A stretch of 64,000 bases of DNA, taken from assembly GCA_963575745.1 (NCBI GenBank), contig CAUYUJ010021035.1, forward strand, positions 1-64,000, given 5' to 3'. This document shows, piece after piece, positions 39,441-50,913 of this stretch. A program made the position numbers and the translations under genes. The first letter of the stretch is position 1, and the number at the start of each line of letters is the position of its first letter. This DNA is from Prorocentrum cordatum. Its lineage: Eukaryota; Sar; Dinophyceae; Prorocentrales; Prorocentraceae. The notes under the pieces were generated by a model that was not told the DNA's origin, searched no databases, and saw nothing but the letters and a program-made list of their open reading frames with translations.

Positions 39441-40440
39441 CGATGTTCCTTTAATGCTTAAAAGTTTCTGGCGTTCTCGTCTCGGGGGCTTGCCGGCGCT
39501 CCAAGACGGTCCAAGAGGCTTCCAGAATCGCCCCAAAATACTCCAAAAGGCCTCCAAAAGCGCTCAAAACGGCCCCAGAGGGCTCCAAGACAGCCCCAGA
39601 GGCCTCCAAGATGGCAGAAGAGGCTCCAAAGACGGCTCCAAGAGCGACCCAGACGAAGCACCCTAACGGACATATCGAGCTCCAGGCGCAGCGAGGTCCC
39701 CTGGAGGCCCCAAGAGGCCCCCAAAAAGCCCCCAAGATGCCCCCGAGAGGCCCAAAGAGACCCTCAAGAGGCCCCCGTACCGCCCTAGGAGGTGTCAGAC
39801 ATACCGCCAAGAGGCCCAAAAAGAGACCTCCTATCGTTTCACCAACCCTTTCTTCTTTCTGCCCTCTCCTCCTTCTCTGCGTCAACGACCCTTGGCAAAA
39901 CTCATAACAATCCATGAATGCAATTAACCAATCGGAACTTGCTCGCGAATCTCAAATGGCGCAATAACGCGAACACCCTTACCATGCAGATCCATTACTC
40001 GGGCGGGGGAGTGATGGTGGTGACGACGTCGGCGACGGTGACGAAAATGATGGTGATGATTGCGATCATGGCGAAGGCTACGACATCGACGATAAAGATG
40101 ATGACGACGGTGGTGATGATGACGACGGTGATGGTGATGATTTTGAATGCAATGATGAGGCATGTGATGATGATGACAATGGTGCTGATGAGGATGCTCA
40201 GGAGGTGCGCGCGCGAAAACTTTCAGATATCAAATCGTTCCCCAAACAGAGCACTTAGAGGTTCAAACTTCTGGTCTAAGGAACTGGGCCTGTCTGTCGG
40301 TCTGGCGGCTATGTTGTCGCCGTCGCCGCCCCGTCGCCGCCTCGTCGCCGCCCTAGATTCTCTTGTTCTCCCACCCTACCGCCGCCCGACCGCAGCCCGG
40401 CGACTGCTACTCAGAGATGGTTTTCCTCCTGGGTGTGGCT
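39441..40440. other. CCAAGAGG patch, then GAT/GAC microsatellite-like DNA
   Basis: 39455-39800 repeats the CCAAGAGGCCCC motif. 40005-40200 is rich in GATGATGACGACGGTG trinucleotide runs. 40310-40360 has CGCCGTCGCCGCC runs. No gene is supported. Confidence 0.5.
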
Positions 40441-42190
40441 TCTCAGGCCCCCCAGAGCGCGCCAAGAGTGCCCCAAGAGGCCCCCAAGACTGCCCAAGAG
40501 TCCCCCGAGACGCCCAAAGAGCGCTCCAAGACGCCGATGATGACCCCAAGACGGCCCAAGAGACCAAAATCATGAATTTTACTATGGTTTTGGACGGATT
40601 TTGGCCTTGTCGCCTTTTCGGCCATCAGATGCTCCAAGACGGCCCAAGAGGCCCCCAAGAGCGCCCCAAGACGGGCCAAGAGGCTTCCAAGAGGACCCCA
40701 AGAGGGCCCCGAGACGGCCCAAGACCGCCCAAGATGGCCCCAAGACCACGAACCGAAAACTCGAACCTTCCGCCCCAAGAGGACCCCAGGAGGCCCCGAG
40801 AGGCCCCCAAGAGGCCCGAAGATGCCGCCGGGAGGCCCCCAAGAGGCCCCAGGAGAATCGGAAGCTCGAAAACGCGAGAAGCCAAAAACATTGCAGAACA
40901 AATGGAAATCGACGATTGGGCATCTTCGGGCCATCCCGGGACGCCTCTCGGACCTCTCTTGGGGTCTCTTGGAGGCCACCTGGGAGCCTCGAGAGCCGTC
41001 CGAAGGCTGACTTGGGCTGCTTCGGAACGTCTTGGACCATCTTTTCGCATTCTGGGTACTCCTGGGAGGCGTCTTGGGCCCTCCTGGGGCGCTGTGGAGG
41101 CTCCCCGGAAAGGCCTGTTGGGGGTGTTCTTGGGCGGTTTGGCGCCTCGTGGGCCGTCTTGGCCCCCTCGTGGGCCGTCTTGGGGCCCTCTTGGGGGCAT
41201 CCTCGACCGCTTTGGGTGCCTCTTGGGCCGTCTTGGATGCAGTGGACGCCCAAAAGGCAAACACGCCAAACATATCAGTTTTCCCGTAGGAAATCGACGA
41301 TTTTTGCTTATTGGGCCACTCTCGGGGTGCTTCTTAGGGTGTCTTCGGAGCCTCTTCTGCTGTTTTTTAAAATCTCATGGGGGCCTCTTGGAGCTTCTGG
41401 GCCCCTTCTTGGAGCGTCTTGGGGTCTCCTAGGGCCTCTTGGGCCAAAAGGCCCGCATTTCCGGTTCCTCGTCCCCGTCTTGGGCGCCGCCTTGGGGCGT
41501 TCTTGGGCGGTTTGGGCGCCTCGTGGGCCGTCTTGGGCCCCTCGTGGGCCGTCTTGGGGCCCTCTTGGGGGCATCCTCGACCGCCTTGGGTGCCTCTTGG
41601 GCTGTCTTGGATGCAGTGGACGCCCCAAAGGCAAACACGCCAAACATATCAGTATCCCCGTAGGAAATCGACGATTTTTGCTTATTGGGCCACTCTCGGG
41701 GTGCCTCTTGGGGCGTCTTCGGAGCCTCTTTTGCTGTTTTTTCGGGTCTCATGGGGGCCTCTTGGGGCTTCTGGGCCCCTTCTTGGAGCGTCTTGGGTCT
41801 CCGAGGGTCTCTTGGGCCAAAAGGCTCGAATTTCCGGTTCCTCGTTCCCGTCTTGGGCGCCGCCTTGGAGCGTTCTTGGGCGGTTTGGGCGCCTCGTGGG
41901 CCGTCTTGGCCCCCTCGTGGACCGTCTTCGGGCCCTCTTGGGGGCATCCTCGACCGGCTGGGGTGCCTCCAGTGGACGCCCAAAAAGCAAACACGCTAAA
42001 ATTATCAGTTTTCCCAATGGAAATCGGCGATATTTGCTTATTGGGCTCTCTCGGTGTGCCTCTTGGGGCGTCTTCGGGGCCTTCGGAGGCCTTCTTGGCG
42101 TCATGGGAGTCGTTTTGAAAAGCGTCTGGAGCCATTGCTGCGGCCTCCTGGGGCCTCCCTGCAGCCTCTTGGGGTCCCGTTGGCTCCGGG
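40441..42190. repeat. CCAAGAGGCCCC imperfect array with orientation switch
   Basis: From 40441 to about 40870 the motif runs as CCAAGAGGCCCCCAAGA; from about 40920 to 42190 as the reverse complement CCTCTTGGGGGCGTCTTGG. The right half contains three higher-order copies anchored by GGAAATCGACGATTTTTGC at about 41289, 41663 and 42018 (periods about 374 and 355). The left half holds GGAAATCGACGATTGGGC at 40904. The long open frames here are artefacts of the repeat. Confidence 0.75.
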
Positions 42191-42285
42191 ACGCCGAAAC
42201 CCTGCGAAAAACACAAAAAAACGACGCCGGGTACTCCCATGCCCCCTGGGGGCAGCCGCCCCGGGCGCCCGGGCGTCGTGCACGG

Positions 42286-42484
42286 GGATATATGTATATA
42301 CATGTATGTATGTATGTATGTATATATATATATATATATATACACGTGCACAACACACACACACACACACGTACACACAGTCGCACATACGTACATGTAC
42401 ACGTATACACATATATGCAAATATATATGCATACATATATATATGTATATATATATACATATAGATATACATAGCTATGTATAC

Positions 42485-42526
<42 letters not shown>

Positions 42527-42530
42527 CTAC
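42286..42530. repeat. compound TA/TATG/CA microsatellite
   Basis: TATGTATG runs (42297-42318), (TA)n (42319-42342), (CA)n (42350-42370) and a long (TA)n (42487-42523). Confidence 0.9.
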
Positions 42531-42734
42531 ACACAACTGTGTGTGAACGATCCGTGAGAACACACAGACATCCTGGGCCTCGAAACAATATCAATCAACA
42601 TCGAATCAAGACATCGGATCGGCTCGGACCGTGCGTCGGATCGGCACGAAGCCGGAATCGAATCGGGCCAGCTGCGCCAGGATGCACAACGACGTCATGC
42701 ACGCATCGGTCCGCATCGGATCGCCAGAGTCCCA

Positions 42735-44060
42735 CCAGCCCTTTAGGGCGTGAGTGGTTCTGAGAATTTCTTCTTCCACCTCTATCTTTTCCACCTCGGG
42801 GAGGGGTCTACCGCTCCCCCTCCCCCCTCCCCCTGGACCTGAATTGGGGGGGGCGCAAGGGGTTTAGAGCGTCCGAAACGACTTCGGCGAGGAAACCATC
42901 ATCATTGGTTTTACTAAGATTTTGGCTACATTTAGGCTTCGTGTGGGGGGGTAATTGAATACTTCCCGTTCTTTGATCGATCTCCTCGAAGATGGTCCCA
43001 TTGTGGCCCCCGAGGCTTCCAAGGGGTCCCAAGACGGCCCCAAGAATTGCCCAGGAGGCCCCAAGAGGCCCCAACATGCCCCCAAGAGGCTCCCGAGAGT
43101 CCCCCAAGATGCCCCCCATGAGGCGCCCAAGAAGCTTCGCGAGAAGGTCACCATCGTTGATTTCACCAAAAGGTTTTGGCAACATTTTGAGCTCGGGGGG
43201 GACAAATTAAGGACCCCCCTGTACGTTGGCCGATCTCCTCCTAGATGCCCCCAAGATGGCCCCCGAGGCTCCCAAAATGTACTCTGGAGGCCCCGAAGAG
43301 GCCCCCCACGATGCCCTGAAGAGGCTTCGCTTCCAAGGGACCCCCTAAGATGCCCCCCCTCTCCCCCGAGAGCCCCAGAAGGCCTCGGCGAGAAGGCCAA
43401 CATCATTTTTTGGTTTAAACACCTGCTTTGGCTACACTTCGGCCTCCAAGGGGAGGTGGGGGCCCTACGTAAGACGCCCCTCCTTTGATCGATATCCTCC
43501 AAGATGGCTCCAATGTGGCCCCCGAAGCTGCAAAGGGTGGCCCAAGGCGGCCCCAAGAGGTGCCCAGGAGGCCTCAAGAGGCTCCAACGAAGCCCCCAAG
43601 ATGCCCACCACAGGCTCCCACGAGACTCCGAAAGGGGCTCCAATAGGCCCCCCCAAAGGCACCCAAGTCGCCTCAACAGGCCTCTGGAACTGCCAAGAAA
43701 CCTCCAAGACGCCCCAAGAGGACCACAAGAAGTTTTCGACAAAACGCCGAAAAGAGACCGCTGGCCTGTCTGCTCGCCCTCCTCCTCCTCCTCCTCCTCC
43801 TCCTCCTCCTCCTCCTCCTCCTCCTCCTCCTCCTCCTCCTCCTCCTCCTCCTCCTCTTCCTCATCCGCCAGTTCCTTATCCTTCCTCCTCCTCCCCCTCT
43901 GCCTCCTCCTCCTCCTCCTCCGCTTCCTCCTCCATCCTCCCCCTCTTGGGGTGCGACGTCTTACCCAGCACTTTATTCAACTGCATGATTGTCCACATCC
44001 CTGATCAATCCAGTTCGTCTGGGCATCGTTTCTGGATGGGTTGGTGGGGTTACTTTTTTG
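42735..44060. repeat. left arm of a diverged inverted repeat
   Basis: The blocks CCCTTTAGGGCGTGAGTGG, CGGGGAGGGGTCTACC, CGGCGAGGAAACCATCATCA, TTGGTTTTACTAAGATTTTGGC, CTTTGATCGATCTCC, then a CCAAGAGG array, then TCTGGGCATCGTTTCTGG at 44018 are mirrored in reverse order and complement at 48630-49765. Inside the arm the GGCGAGAAGG...TTTTGGC block occurs three times (42889, 43138, 43388). Confidence 0.7.
43775..43940. repeat. (TCC)n microsatellite
   Basis: About 25 uninterrupted CTC triplets (43779-43855), followed by interrupted CTCCTC runs. Confidence 0.9.
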
Positions 44061-45735
44061 ATTGGCGGCTCAAAGGACGACTCCAAAGAGCGGGGCGGTC
44101 TCGGCTGGGGCACAGGGCGAGATAATTAGCGGCGACGGCGCATAGGCCGCAGCAGCGGGTGCACGTGCCAGGGACCAAATGCCCCCCATTAAAACGCATG
44201 CGACCCGGAAGCGGGGACGCAGGCATCAAAAGGAAACTGTCGGAAGAGGAGTCGCACAAAGGCGCCAGCTCTGACTGTACCGAACAGCGTGCATGGGCTT
44301 GGGTCACGCCGCGCTGTGGCGGCACGGAAGGGCCGGTGAGGCCGCACCGTCCAACACGACGAGGAGGCGAAGGAACGGGGAAAGGCGGCGGGCGCGAGGG
44401 CACGCGAGGACAGGAGAGGGGGGGAACCGAAGGAGGCCTCACTGACATGGACTCAGAGGAAGTACTCGGGCATGGGCGACCGAACTATGCAAGGAAACGG
44501 CGGCCCTGTCTTCTGAGTGCACGACCTGCAACTTGCCTGACTCTGAAAGCCGGGGGGATACAGCTGCATGCACTGGTCGAGTACCCCGGACCACCCGCGG
44601 GAGGGCCGAGATGAACTGCCACAGGATATACCACTTGTGCAGTAGCAAGAACTCGAAGGCGGCGCCCGCCGTGGGAAGCGAGTCAACCAAGTCGTCGGCG
44701 TACAACGCGGGCAGCTTATCCGTCACGGGGGACGAGGGCACAAAGTTGCGAGCGTCAACCGAGGTAACAGGGGCGGACCTGCTGGGGGGACAACGGCGAC
44801 CTGCCAAAGGATGAACCACTTGCCAGGACAACGCTCACCTGAGGTTCGGCCCCACGTGGTGCCGGAGCGGGGAGGCGCGCAGGACTGCCCCTTGCCGTAG
44901 CCCAGCACCTGGAGCGCCGCGAACCAACCCTAGCCCACGCAGGCGATCCGCGCCCGATCCAGGGGCTGGAGGAGCCCGTGCCTGCGGGGACGGACTGCCT
45001 CTGATCCTGGCTGCCCAGAGCATTACTTGGCAGCCGTAGCTGACCGTATGCACCTCGGAGCCCTGCCAGTGAGCCTCCACGTGCCCATGGAAGTCCGAGT
45101 GCTCCGGTGGAACGGGTTGGTAGGGGGGAATTCGAGCGGCACTGCGCGCCGTATCAGCACAACAGGAGGAAGGCTGGTGGGGTTACGCGAAGCGTCTAGA
45201 ACATCGAGATCGAATTGGATCGGATCGCTGGAATCGATATCGAATCAGATCGATCGGATCGGAACGAACCTGATTGGGGGCAGCTCGGGCTGATGCAAGC
45301 TTCTGTTTGCAAAGTGTTTCCCTCTTGGTTTCCCTGGCGTTTCTCGGGGGCGTCCAAGAGGGGGGTCGCACACCCTGGCCTGAGGCACGCTTGTGGCCAA
45401 AAAGACGTTTAAGGACGTGCTGGAATAAGAGGAAAACGGGTCCGGGAATTCCGGACAGATCTCATGGCCCTGGCCTTGATGTCCACCCATCTCTAGCCAT
45501 CCCCCCTTCTTGGCAGCCCCTCTCTCATCACAACTGGCCCAGAGATCGTTCCTGGATGCGCTGGAAGGATGCGCGAAGCGCCGGGAGCCTGGCAGCCACA
45601 TCAGACATCACGGGCACCGACACACGCCTGGTGGTGTGGCGGAGGTCTTGTTTAACTGGTTTTCATTGTCACGCGTCGTGGCAGCAGGGAGGAAAAAACT
45701 GATGAGGAAGATGAGGCGAGCTTTCTCCCCTCCTC
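44061..45735. other. no gene supported
   Basis: Composition is near average. A plus frame (44159-44614) and a minus frame (44831-44439) are both open, the latter with a chance YADD, but neither has neighbouring motifs of a known family. GATCGAATTGGATCGGATCG short repeats lie at 45205-45270. Confidence 0.4.
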
Positions 45736-46255
45736 CGCCCCCTCTTCCTCCTCCTCCTCCTCCTCCTCCTCCTCCTCCTCCTCCTCCTCCCACATGGCAA
45801 CAACGCAAGATTTGGCAAGCGTGGCAACAAAGCCAAACCTCGAGAACAATTCTGTCAAAATGGCGCAAGCCACAAAGACTTCTGATGCAGAAGCGATTGT
45901 GCCCTATCAACGTTCGGTAACTGAAAGACGGCAAAGGGGGACGCTTGGGGGACCAGAATGCGAGCGAGATGGAGATGGAAGGAGGCAAACCGTGAGCCCA
46001 AGCAGCGGTCCTCAGGAGGAGCAGAAAAGAAAAGACCAGCACGACACCGGCCGCACTCTGTCAGACCGCGGGCATATTCCCCTTCTTCTTCTTCTTCGTC
46101 CTCCTTCTTCTACTTCTCCTCTCCCCCCCTCCTCTCTTCTCCGACCCCTCCTCCTCCCTCTTCACTCTTTACTCATTCCTCCCGAATCTATCAAGTTGCT
46201 CGCCTTTTGTGGGCATCGTCGCGCACGCCCTGCAGTCTGAGTCTGTAGGCGCGTC
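45736..46255. other. CTC microsatellite and a doubtful exon-like stretch
   Basis: (CTC)n at 45748-45790. The plus frame 45794-46070 (ATTQDLASVATKPNLENNS and following) has mixed composition and could be a short exon or a transposon fragment. I found no homolog by eye. Confidence 0.3.
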
Positions 46256-46345
46256 CACAACACACAGCAGCATTCTCCTGAGGGGATACCGCAGTCTCCT
46301 TAATCTCCCTTTCCCTTCCCTTCCCCCTTCCCCTATCGCCTCTCC
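46256..46345 (+). repeat. fragment of the LINE 5' untranslated region
   Basis: CCACAACACACAGCAGCATTC, CCGCAGTCTCCTTAATC, and CCCTTTCCCTTCCCTTCCCC, then TTCCCCTAT match 49768-49848, the sequence just upstream of ORF1 of the LINE, nearly base for base. Confidence 0.7.
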
Positions 46346-46426
46346 TTCCCCCCCCCTCGCACCCTTTCCTCCTTCAGTACCACTCTCACCCCTTTCGCCC
46401 CCTACTCCTCTTCTTCTCTCCCCCCT

Positions 46427-48290
46427 CGTCTTCCTCTTCCTCCTCACAATCCTCACTAACTGCTTCTGTCATCCGCAATCCACCATCAACGGACACGTTC
46501 GAAGAACATCGCGGGTGCCCACAAGGCCTCAGTCGCTCCAAGACGACCCAAGGAGGGCCCCCATATCGCCGCAAGACTGCCCTAAGAAGCGTCATAGATG
46601 GCCCCGAGACGTCTTCGGTGGAGCTCCCTATGGAGCACGACACGTGTGATATGTGTGCCAACGTGGGCGCGGCGATGTCATGCGAGCGCAGCCAATGGGG
46701 CCTTCGGTGGAGCTCTTTGTGGGGCTACGAAACGTGTGAGGGGTGTACCGAAATGGGTGCGGTGGTACCAAAGCGCAGCCACTGGGCCCTTCGGTGGAGC
46801 TCCTTGTGAGGCCACGAAACGTGTGAGAGGTGTGCCTAAATTGGTGCAGTGGTGCCATGCGAGCGCAGCCACTGGGGCCTACGGTGGGGCTTTTTGTGGG
46901 GCCACGAAACGTGTGAGTGGTGTGCCGCAAGTGGTGCGGTGTCATGCGAGCGCAGCCGCTGGGGCCCTCGGTGGAGCTCCCCATGGGGCAACGAAACATG
47001 TGATGGGCGTGCCGACATGGGCGCGGTGGTGTCCTGCGAACACAGCCACTTGGTGGAGCTCTCATATGGGGCCACGAAGCGTGTAACGGGTGTGCCGACA
47101 TGGGCGCGGTGGTGTCATGCGAGCGCAGCCACTTGGGTTGTCGGTGGGGCTCCCCATGGAGACACAAAACGTGTTACGGGCGTGTTGACGTGGGTGCGGT
47201 GGTGTCATGCGGGCGCAGCCACTGGGGCCTTCGGTGGAATTCCATATGAGGCCACGAAACGGATGAGGGGTGTGCCGACATGGGTGCGGTGGTGTCATAC
47301 GACCGCAACCATTGAGGCCTTCAATGGAACTCCATATGGGGCCACGAAACGGATGAGGGGTGTGCCGACATGGGTGCGGTGGTGTCATGCGACCGCAGCC
47401 ACTGGGGCCTTCGGTGGAGCTTCCCATGGGGCCACGGAGCGTTTGGGGGGCGTGCCGACATGGGTGCGGTGGTGTCATGTGAGCGCAGCCACTGGGCCCT
47501 TCGGTGGAGCTCCCCATGGGGTCACGAAGCATGCGAGGGGCGTGCCAACATGGGCGCGGTGGTGCGATGCGAGCGCAGCCGCTGGGGCCTTCGGTGGAGC
47601 ACCCCATGGGGCCACGATGCGTGTGAGGGGTGTGCCGAAATGTGTGCAACGGTGCCATGCGAGCGCAGCCATTGGGGCCTGCGGCGGAGCTTTTCGTGGG
47701 GCCACGAAACGTGTGAGTGGTGTGCCGCAATTGGTGCGGTGTCATGCGACCGCAGCCACTGGGGCCCTCGGTGGAGCTCCCCATGGGGCAACGAAGCATG
47801 TGATGGGCGTGCCGACATGGGCGCGGTGGTGTCCTGCGACCGCAACCGCTGGGTGGAGCTCTCATATGAGGCCACGAAGCGTGCAACGGGTGTGCCAAAA
47901 TGGGCGCGGTGGTGTCATGCGAGCGCAGCCACTTGGGTTGTCGGTGGGGCTCCCCAATGGAGACACAAAACGTGTGACGGGCGTGTTGACGTGAGGGCGG
48001 TGGTGTCATGCGAACGCAGGCACTGGGGCATTCGGTGGAGCTCCTCATGGGGCCACGAGGCGTGTGCGGGGCGTGCTGAAATGGGTGCGGTGGTGTCATG
48101 CGAGCGCAGCCACTGGGCCCTTCGGTGGAGCTCCTCAGGGGGCTACTAAGCGTGTGAGGGGTGTGCTGACATGGGCGCGGTGCTGTCATGCGAGCGCAGC
48201 CACTGGAGCCTTCGGTGGAGCTCCCCATGGGGCCACGGAGCGTTTGAGGGGTGTGCCGAAATGAGCGCGGTGGTGTCATGCGAGCGCAGA
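46427..48290. repeat. 90-bp satellite array 1 with leader
   Basis: A leader (46427-46607: CCTCACAATCCTCAC, AGAACATCGCGGGTGCCC, CTCCAAGACGACCC) precedes about 19 units of 90 bp, each with GGTGTCATGCGAGCGCAGCC, CTTCGGTGGAGCTCC and CACGAAGCGTGTGAGGGGTG. Because 90 is 30 codons, several frames stay open on both strands (for example 46849-47994 plus, 48513-47062 minus). Unit boundaries are well kept (positions 47107, 47197, 47287, 47377 and so on). Confidence 0.85.
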
Positions 48291-48387
48291 GGCAGAGGCA
48301 AAGAGGGGGAGGAGGGAGGAGGGGGAGGAGAAAGGAAGAGGAGGCGGGGCGCTGTCTCCTCAAAACGAGGACCCAACACCACAGGAT

Positions 48388-48612
48388 GGTTGGGAAAAAC
48401 CCAAGAGAGGCCAACAGGGCCCTCAAGGGCCCCCACGAGGGCTCGCTAGCGTCGTCGTCATGGTCGTCGTCGTAGTCGCCAAGGGAACACCCTTCTACTG
48501 GTCCAGGGTTCAAAATTCCCAGCCGTAACCCTTGAAACCTCCACCAGTGCCCATTGACAGCTACTTCTAAGATTGCGGCTCAGCTTCGCAACTTATCCGA
48601 GCACTCATTTCA
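48388..48612 (+). repeat. dispersed ~225-bp repeat, copy 1
   Basis: GGTTGGGAAAAACCCAAG, CTCGCTAGCGTCGTCGTC, CACCCTTCTACTGGTCC, GGAAACCTCCACCAGTGCC-like and GGCTCAGCTTCGCAACTTA blocks recur at 61962-62173. Near the middle GGTTCAAAATTCCC resembles a Pol III box B, without a convincing box A. Confidence 0.75.
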
Positions 48613-48629
48613 GACGTTTCGCTTCTAGA

Positions 48630-49765
48630 CGCTTCGTGTAACCCCATCAGCCCATCCAGAAATGATGCCCAGAGGAATTGCCTCGATCAAGGAAGTGGGC
48701 AGCACACAGAGGAACGGTCCCCCAGTGGACGCCTCTTGGAGCGTCTTGGGGGCCTCTTGGCGGTCCCGGACGCCTCTTAGAGCGTATTGGGTGCCTCGGA
48801 GAGCTTCTTGGGGCCTCTTGGGGGTCTCTTGGGAGCCTCTTGGAGACCTCTTGGGCGCATGTTGGGGCCTCTTGGGGCCTCCTGGGCGCCTCTGAGGGCC
48901 CTCTTGAAGCGCTCTTGGAAGCGCTCTTGGGGCCATCTTGGAGGACATCGATCAAACAAGAGGGGAGCATTAATTAGCGCTGCCCCTGAGGAGCCCGACA
49001 AATCGCCTCTGGGGGCGCTCTTGGGGCGGTCTTGGCGCGCTCTTGGGGCCGTCTCGGGGCTCTCTTGAGACTCTCTTGGGGCCCTCATGGGCCATCTCGG
49101 AGCCATCTTGAGCCCTCGGATGGCCATCGGAAGCGAAAAGGCAAGAAAGCCAAAAGCATTGATTTTCCCAAGGTCCTGGAAAGCTTTTGGCCTCTTCGGG
49201 GCCTCTTGGGGGAGCCTTTTGGCCACTTGGAGCCGTCTTTGGAGCCATCTTGGGGCAGTTTGGGATATCTGGAGCCATCTTGGAGGTCATCTTGGGCCCC
49301 CCCCAGGCGCTCATCATGGAGTCATCCAACATGTGGCCAAAACCATTCTCGCCGAAGCCTGTTGGAGCGTTTTGGGTGCCCCTGGGGGGCCTCTTGGGGG
49401 TCTCTTGGAAGCCTCTTGGGGGCATCCTGGGGGCCTCTTGGGGCCCCCTGGCCACCTCTTTGGGCCCACTTGGGGCACCCTGAGGAGCCTTGGGGACCAT
49501 CTTTGGGCCATCTTGGGTGAAATCGATCAGAGGAGGGGAACTCCCTAATCAGCATCCCCCCAGGAGGCCAAAGTGGTGCCAAAACCTTAGTGCAACCAAT
49601 GATTCTGGCTTCCTCGCCGAGGCCGCTTTGGACGCTCCAACTACCCGCAGAGCCTCCCGTCCAGGTCCAGTTAAGGGGGTATGGGGGAGGGGTAAACCCC
49701 TCCCCGAAGGGGAAGAAATGGGTTGGAAGAGGAAGTTCCCTACACCACCTACGCCCTAAAGGGCT
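48630..49765. repeat. right arm of the diverged inverted repeat (CCTCTTGG array)
   Basis: It contains the reverse complement of 42735-44060: CCAGAAATGATGCCCAGA at 48657, a CCTCTTGGGGCCTCTTGG array (48720-49500), GATCGATCAGAGGAGG, GCCAAAACCTTAGTGCAACC and CCTCGCCGAGG near 49590-49620, and ACGCCCTAAAGGGCTGCC at 49750. Confidence 0.7.
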
Positions 49766-49854
49766 GCCACAACACACAGCAGCATTCCTCTACGCGGATG
49801 CCGCAGTCCCTCTAATCCCCCTTTCCCTTCCCTTCCCCCCTTCCCCTATTGGCT

Positions 49855-50910
49855 ATGGCTGGCCGATCTGGGCTCGTCAATCTTCTGTCTGACTCGCCAG
49901 TCCGTCAGGAGACCCTCGTGCAGTCCGGCCCCATGGACAAGCTGCGCATGTTGGTGGGCAGCCCTGACCCCCAGGCCAAGCACAAACGGTTGAAGGCAGA
50001 GGAGGCGGCGACTATGAGCGTTGAGGCGGGGAACGTCATCGACATGGAGGCTGAGGGGAATGGGGAAGGAAATGGAGGAAGGGAAAATGAGAAGGTACCG
50101 GCATGGGCCATCAACCACGGAAAACTCGTACAGAAACTAATGGGAATGGCTACAAGTCTGCAGAACGACATGAAAGACGACAAGACGGAGCTCGCGCAGG
50201 TCAAGTTGCAGGCAGGCATGGCGCACTCGATCGCGGAGGAGGCAATCGACAAGGTCGCGGGGGTCGAAGAGAAGATCCAGATCATGGATAACAAATTTTT
50301 GGATAAGGGAGATGTGGAAAATATGATCCGTGAATTCATGAATATTCCGTTGGACGGCGCGTACAAAGCAGAGAAGCAGAAGACCGCCGAGGACAAAGAC
50401 ATATTTTCTCGAACAGTAATTGTGGGAAGCTACCCGGAGGACTCCGAGAAGAAGTACGTCACCGAGTACATTGAGAAAAACATTGCCCACGACGCCGAGG
50501 GCATTAATGAGGTGTACGCGTACTCCTTCGGCAACGTCGGCTTCGTTCGGTTCAACACCGAAAAGCATTTGCACGATTTTCTCAAGAGAAGCAACGGCAG
50601 GCCCAAAGAAACAGTTGAAGGGAAAGACTTGTGGATATCGGCCAGCTCGAGCCCTGAGGAACGCATGCATGGCAAGACGCTGGGAAAGTACAAGAAAGTG
50701 CTCATCGAGGTGGGGCTCGCCACGGCGGAGGACGTTCGCGTGGACTACCGCAGAGGCATCCTCATCGCGAACCGCGTGCGTGTTGGAGAGTGGACGGGCG
50801 AGGGCAGCGACGGCCAGGTAGCTCTCGACCCGGACAAGATGAACGAGGCGGGCATCAACGTGGACGCCTCCGTAATCAAGAAGGCGGTGAACGAGGCCCT
50901 CCGGGGCTAG
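49855..50910 (+). CDS. LINE ORF1, coiled coil plus RRM-like RNA-binding protein
   Basis: The ATG at 49855 gives a 351-residue protein. An acidic/basic N-terminal third (residues 1-80) is followed by a heptad-rich region (about 85-150: LVQKLMGMATSLQNDMKDDK, TELAQVKLQAGMAHSIAEEA) likely to form a coiled coil. An RRM-like domain follows (about 180-260) with SRTVIVGSYPEDSEKKYVTE and VYAYSFGNVGFVRFNTEKHL in the RNP2/RNP1 positions. The rest is Lys/Asp-rich. The layout resembles L1-type ORF1 proteins, which coat element RNA. The frame is intact. The stop TAG (50908-50910) is three bases before the ORF2 ATG, suggesting reinitiation or coupled translation. Confidence 0.75.
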   Translation: MAGRSGLVNLLSDSPVRQETLVQSGPMDKLRMLVGSPDPQAKHKRLKAEEAATMSVEAGNVIDMEAEGNGEGNGGRENEKVPAWAINHGKLVQKLMGMATSLQNDMKDDKTELAQVKLQAGMAHSIAEEAIDKVAGVEEKIQIMDNKFLDKGDVENMIREFMNIPLDGAYKAEKQKTAEDKDIFSRTVIVGSYPEDSEKKYVTEYIEKNIAHDAEGINEVYAYSFGNVGFVRFNTEKHLHDFLKRSNGRPKETVEGKDLWISASSSPEERMHGKTLGKYKKVLIEVGLATAEDVRVDYRRGILIANRVRVGEWTGEGSDGQVALDPDKMNEAGINVDASVIKKAVNEALRG

Positions 50911-50913
50911 GAA

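Noticed and set aside
39918-42474. Frames of 365-505 codons in the CCAAGAGG arrays
   Set aside because: Composition-driven (Gly/Pro/Arg/Leu/Ser runs) in an imperfect repeat; no start context or domain.
44439-44831. YADD in a minus frame, reminiscent of a reverse transcriptase catalytic motif
   Set aside because: No other RT motif lies around it and the flanking residues do not fit; treated as chance.
46849-47994. 381-codon plus frame and 483-codon minus frame in the 90-bp satellite as genes
   Set aside because: Frames are open in more than one register because 90 is divisible by 3. Kept only as a finding, not as CDS.
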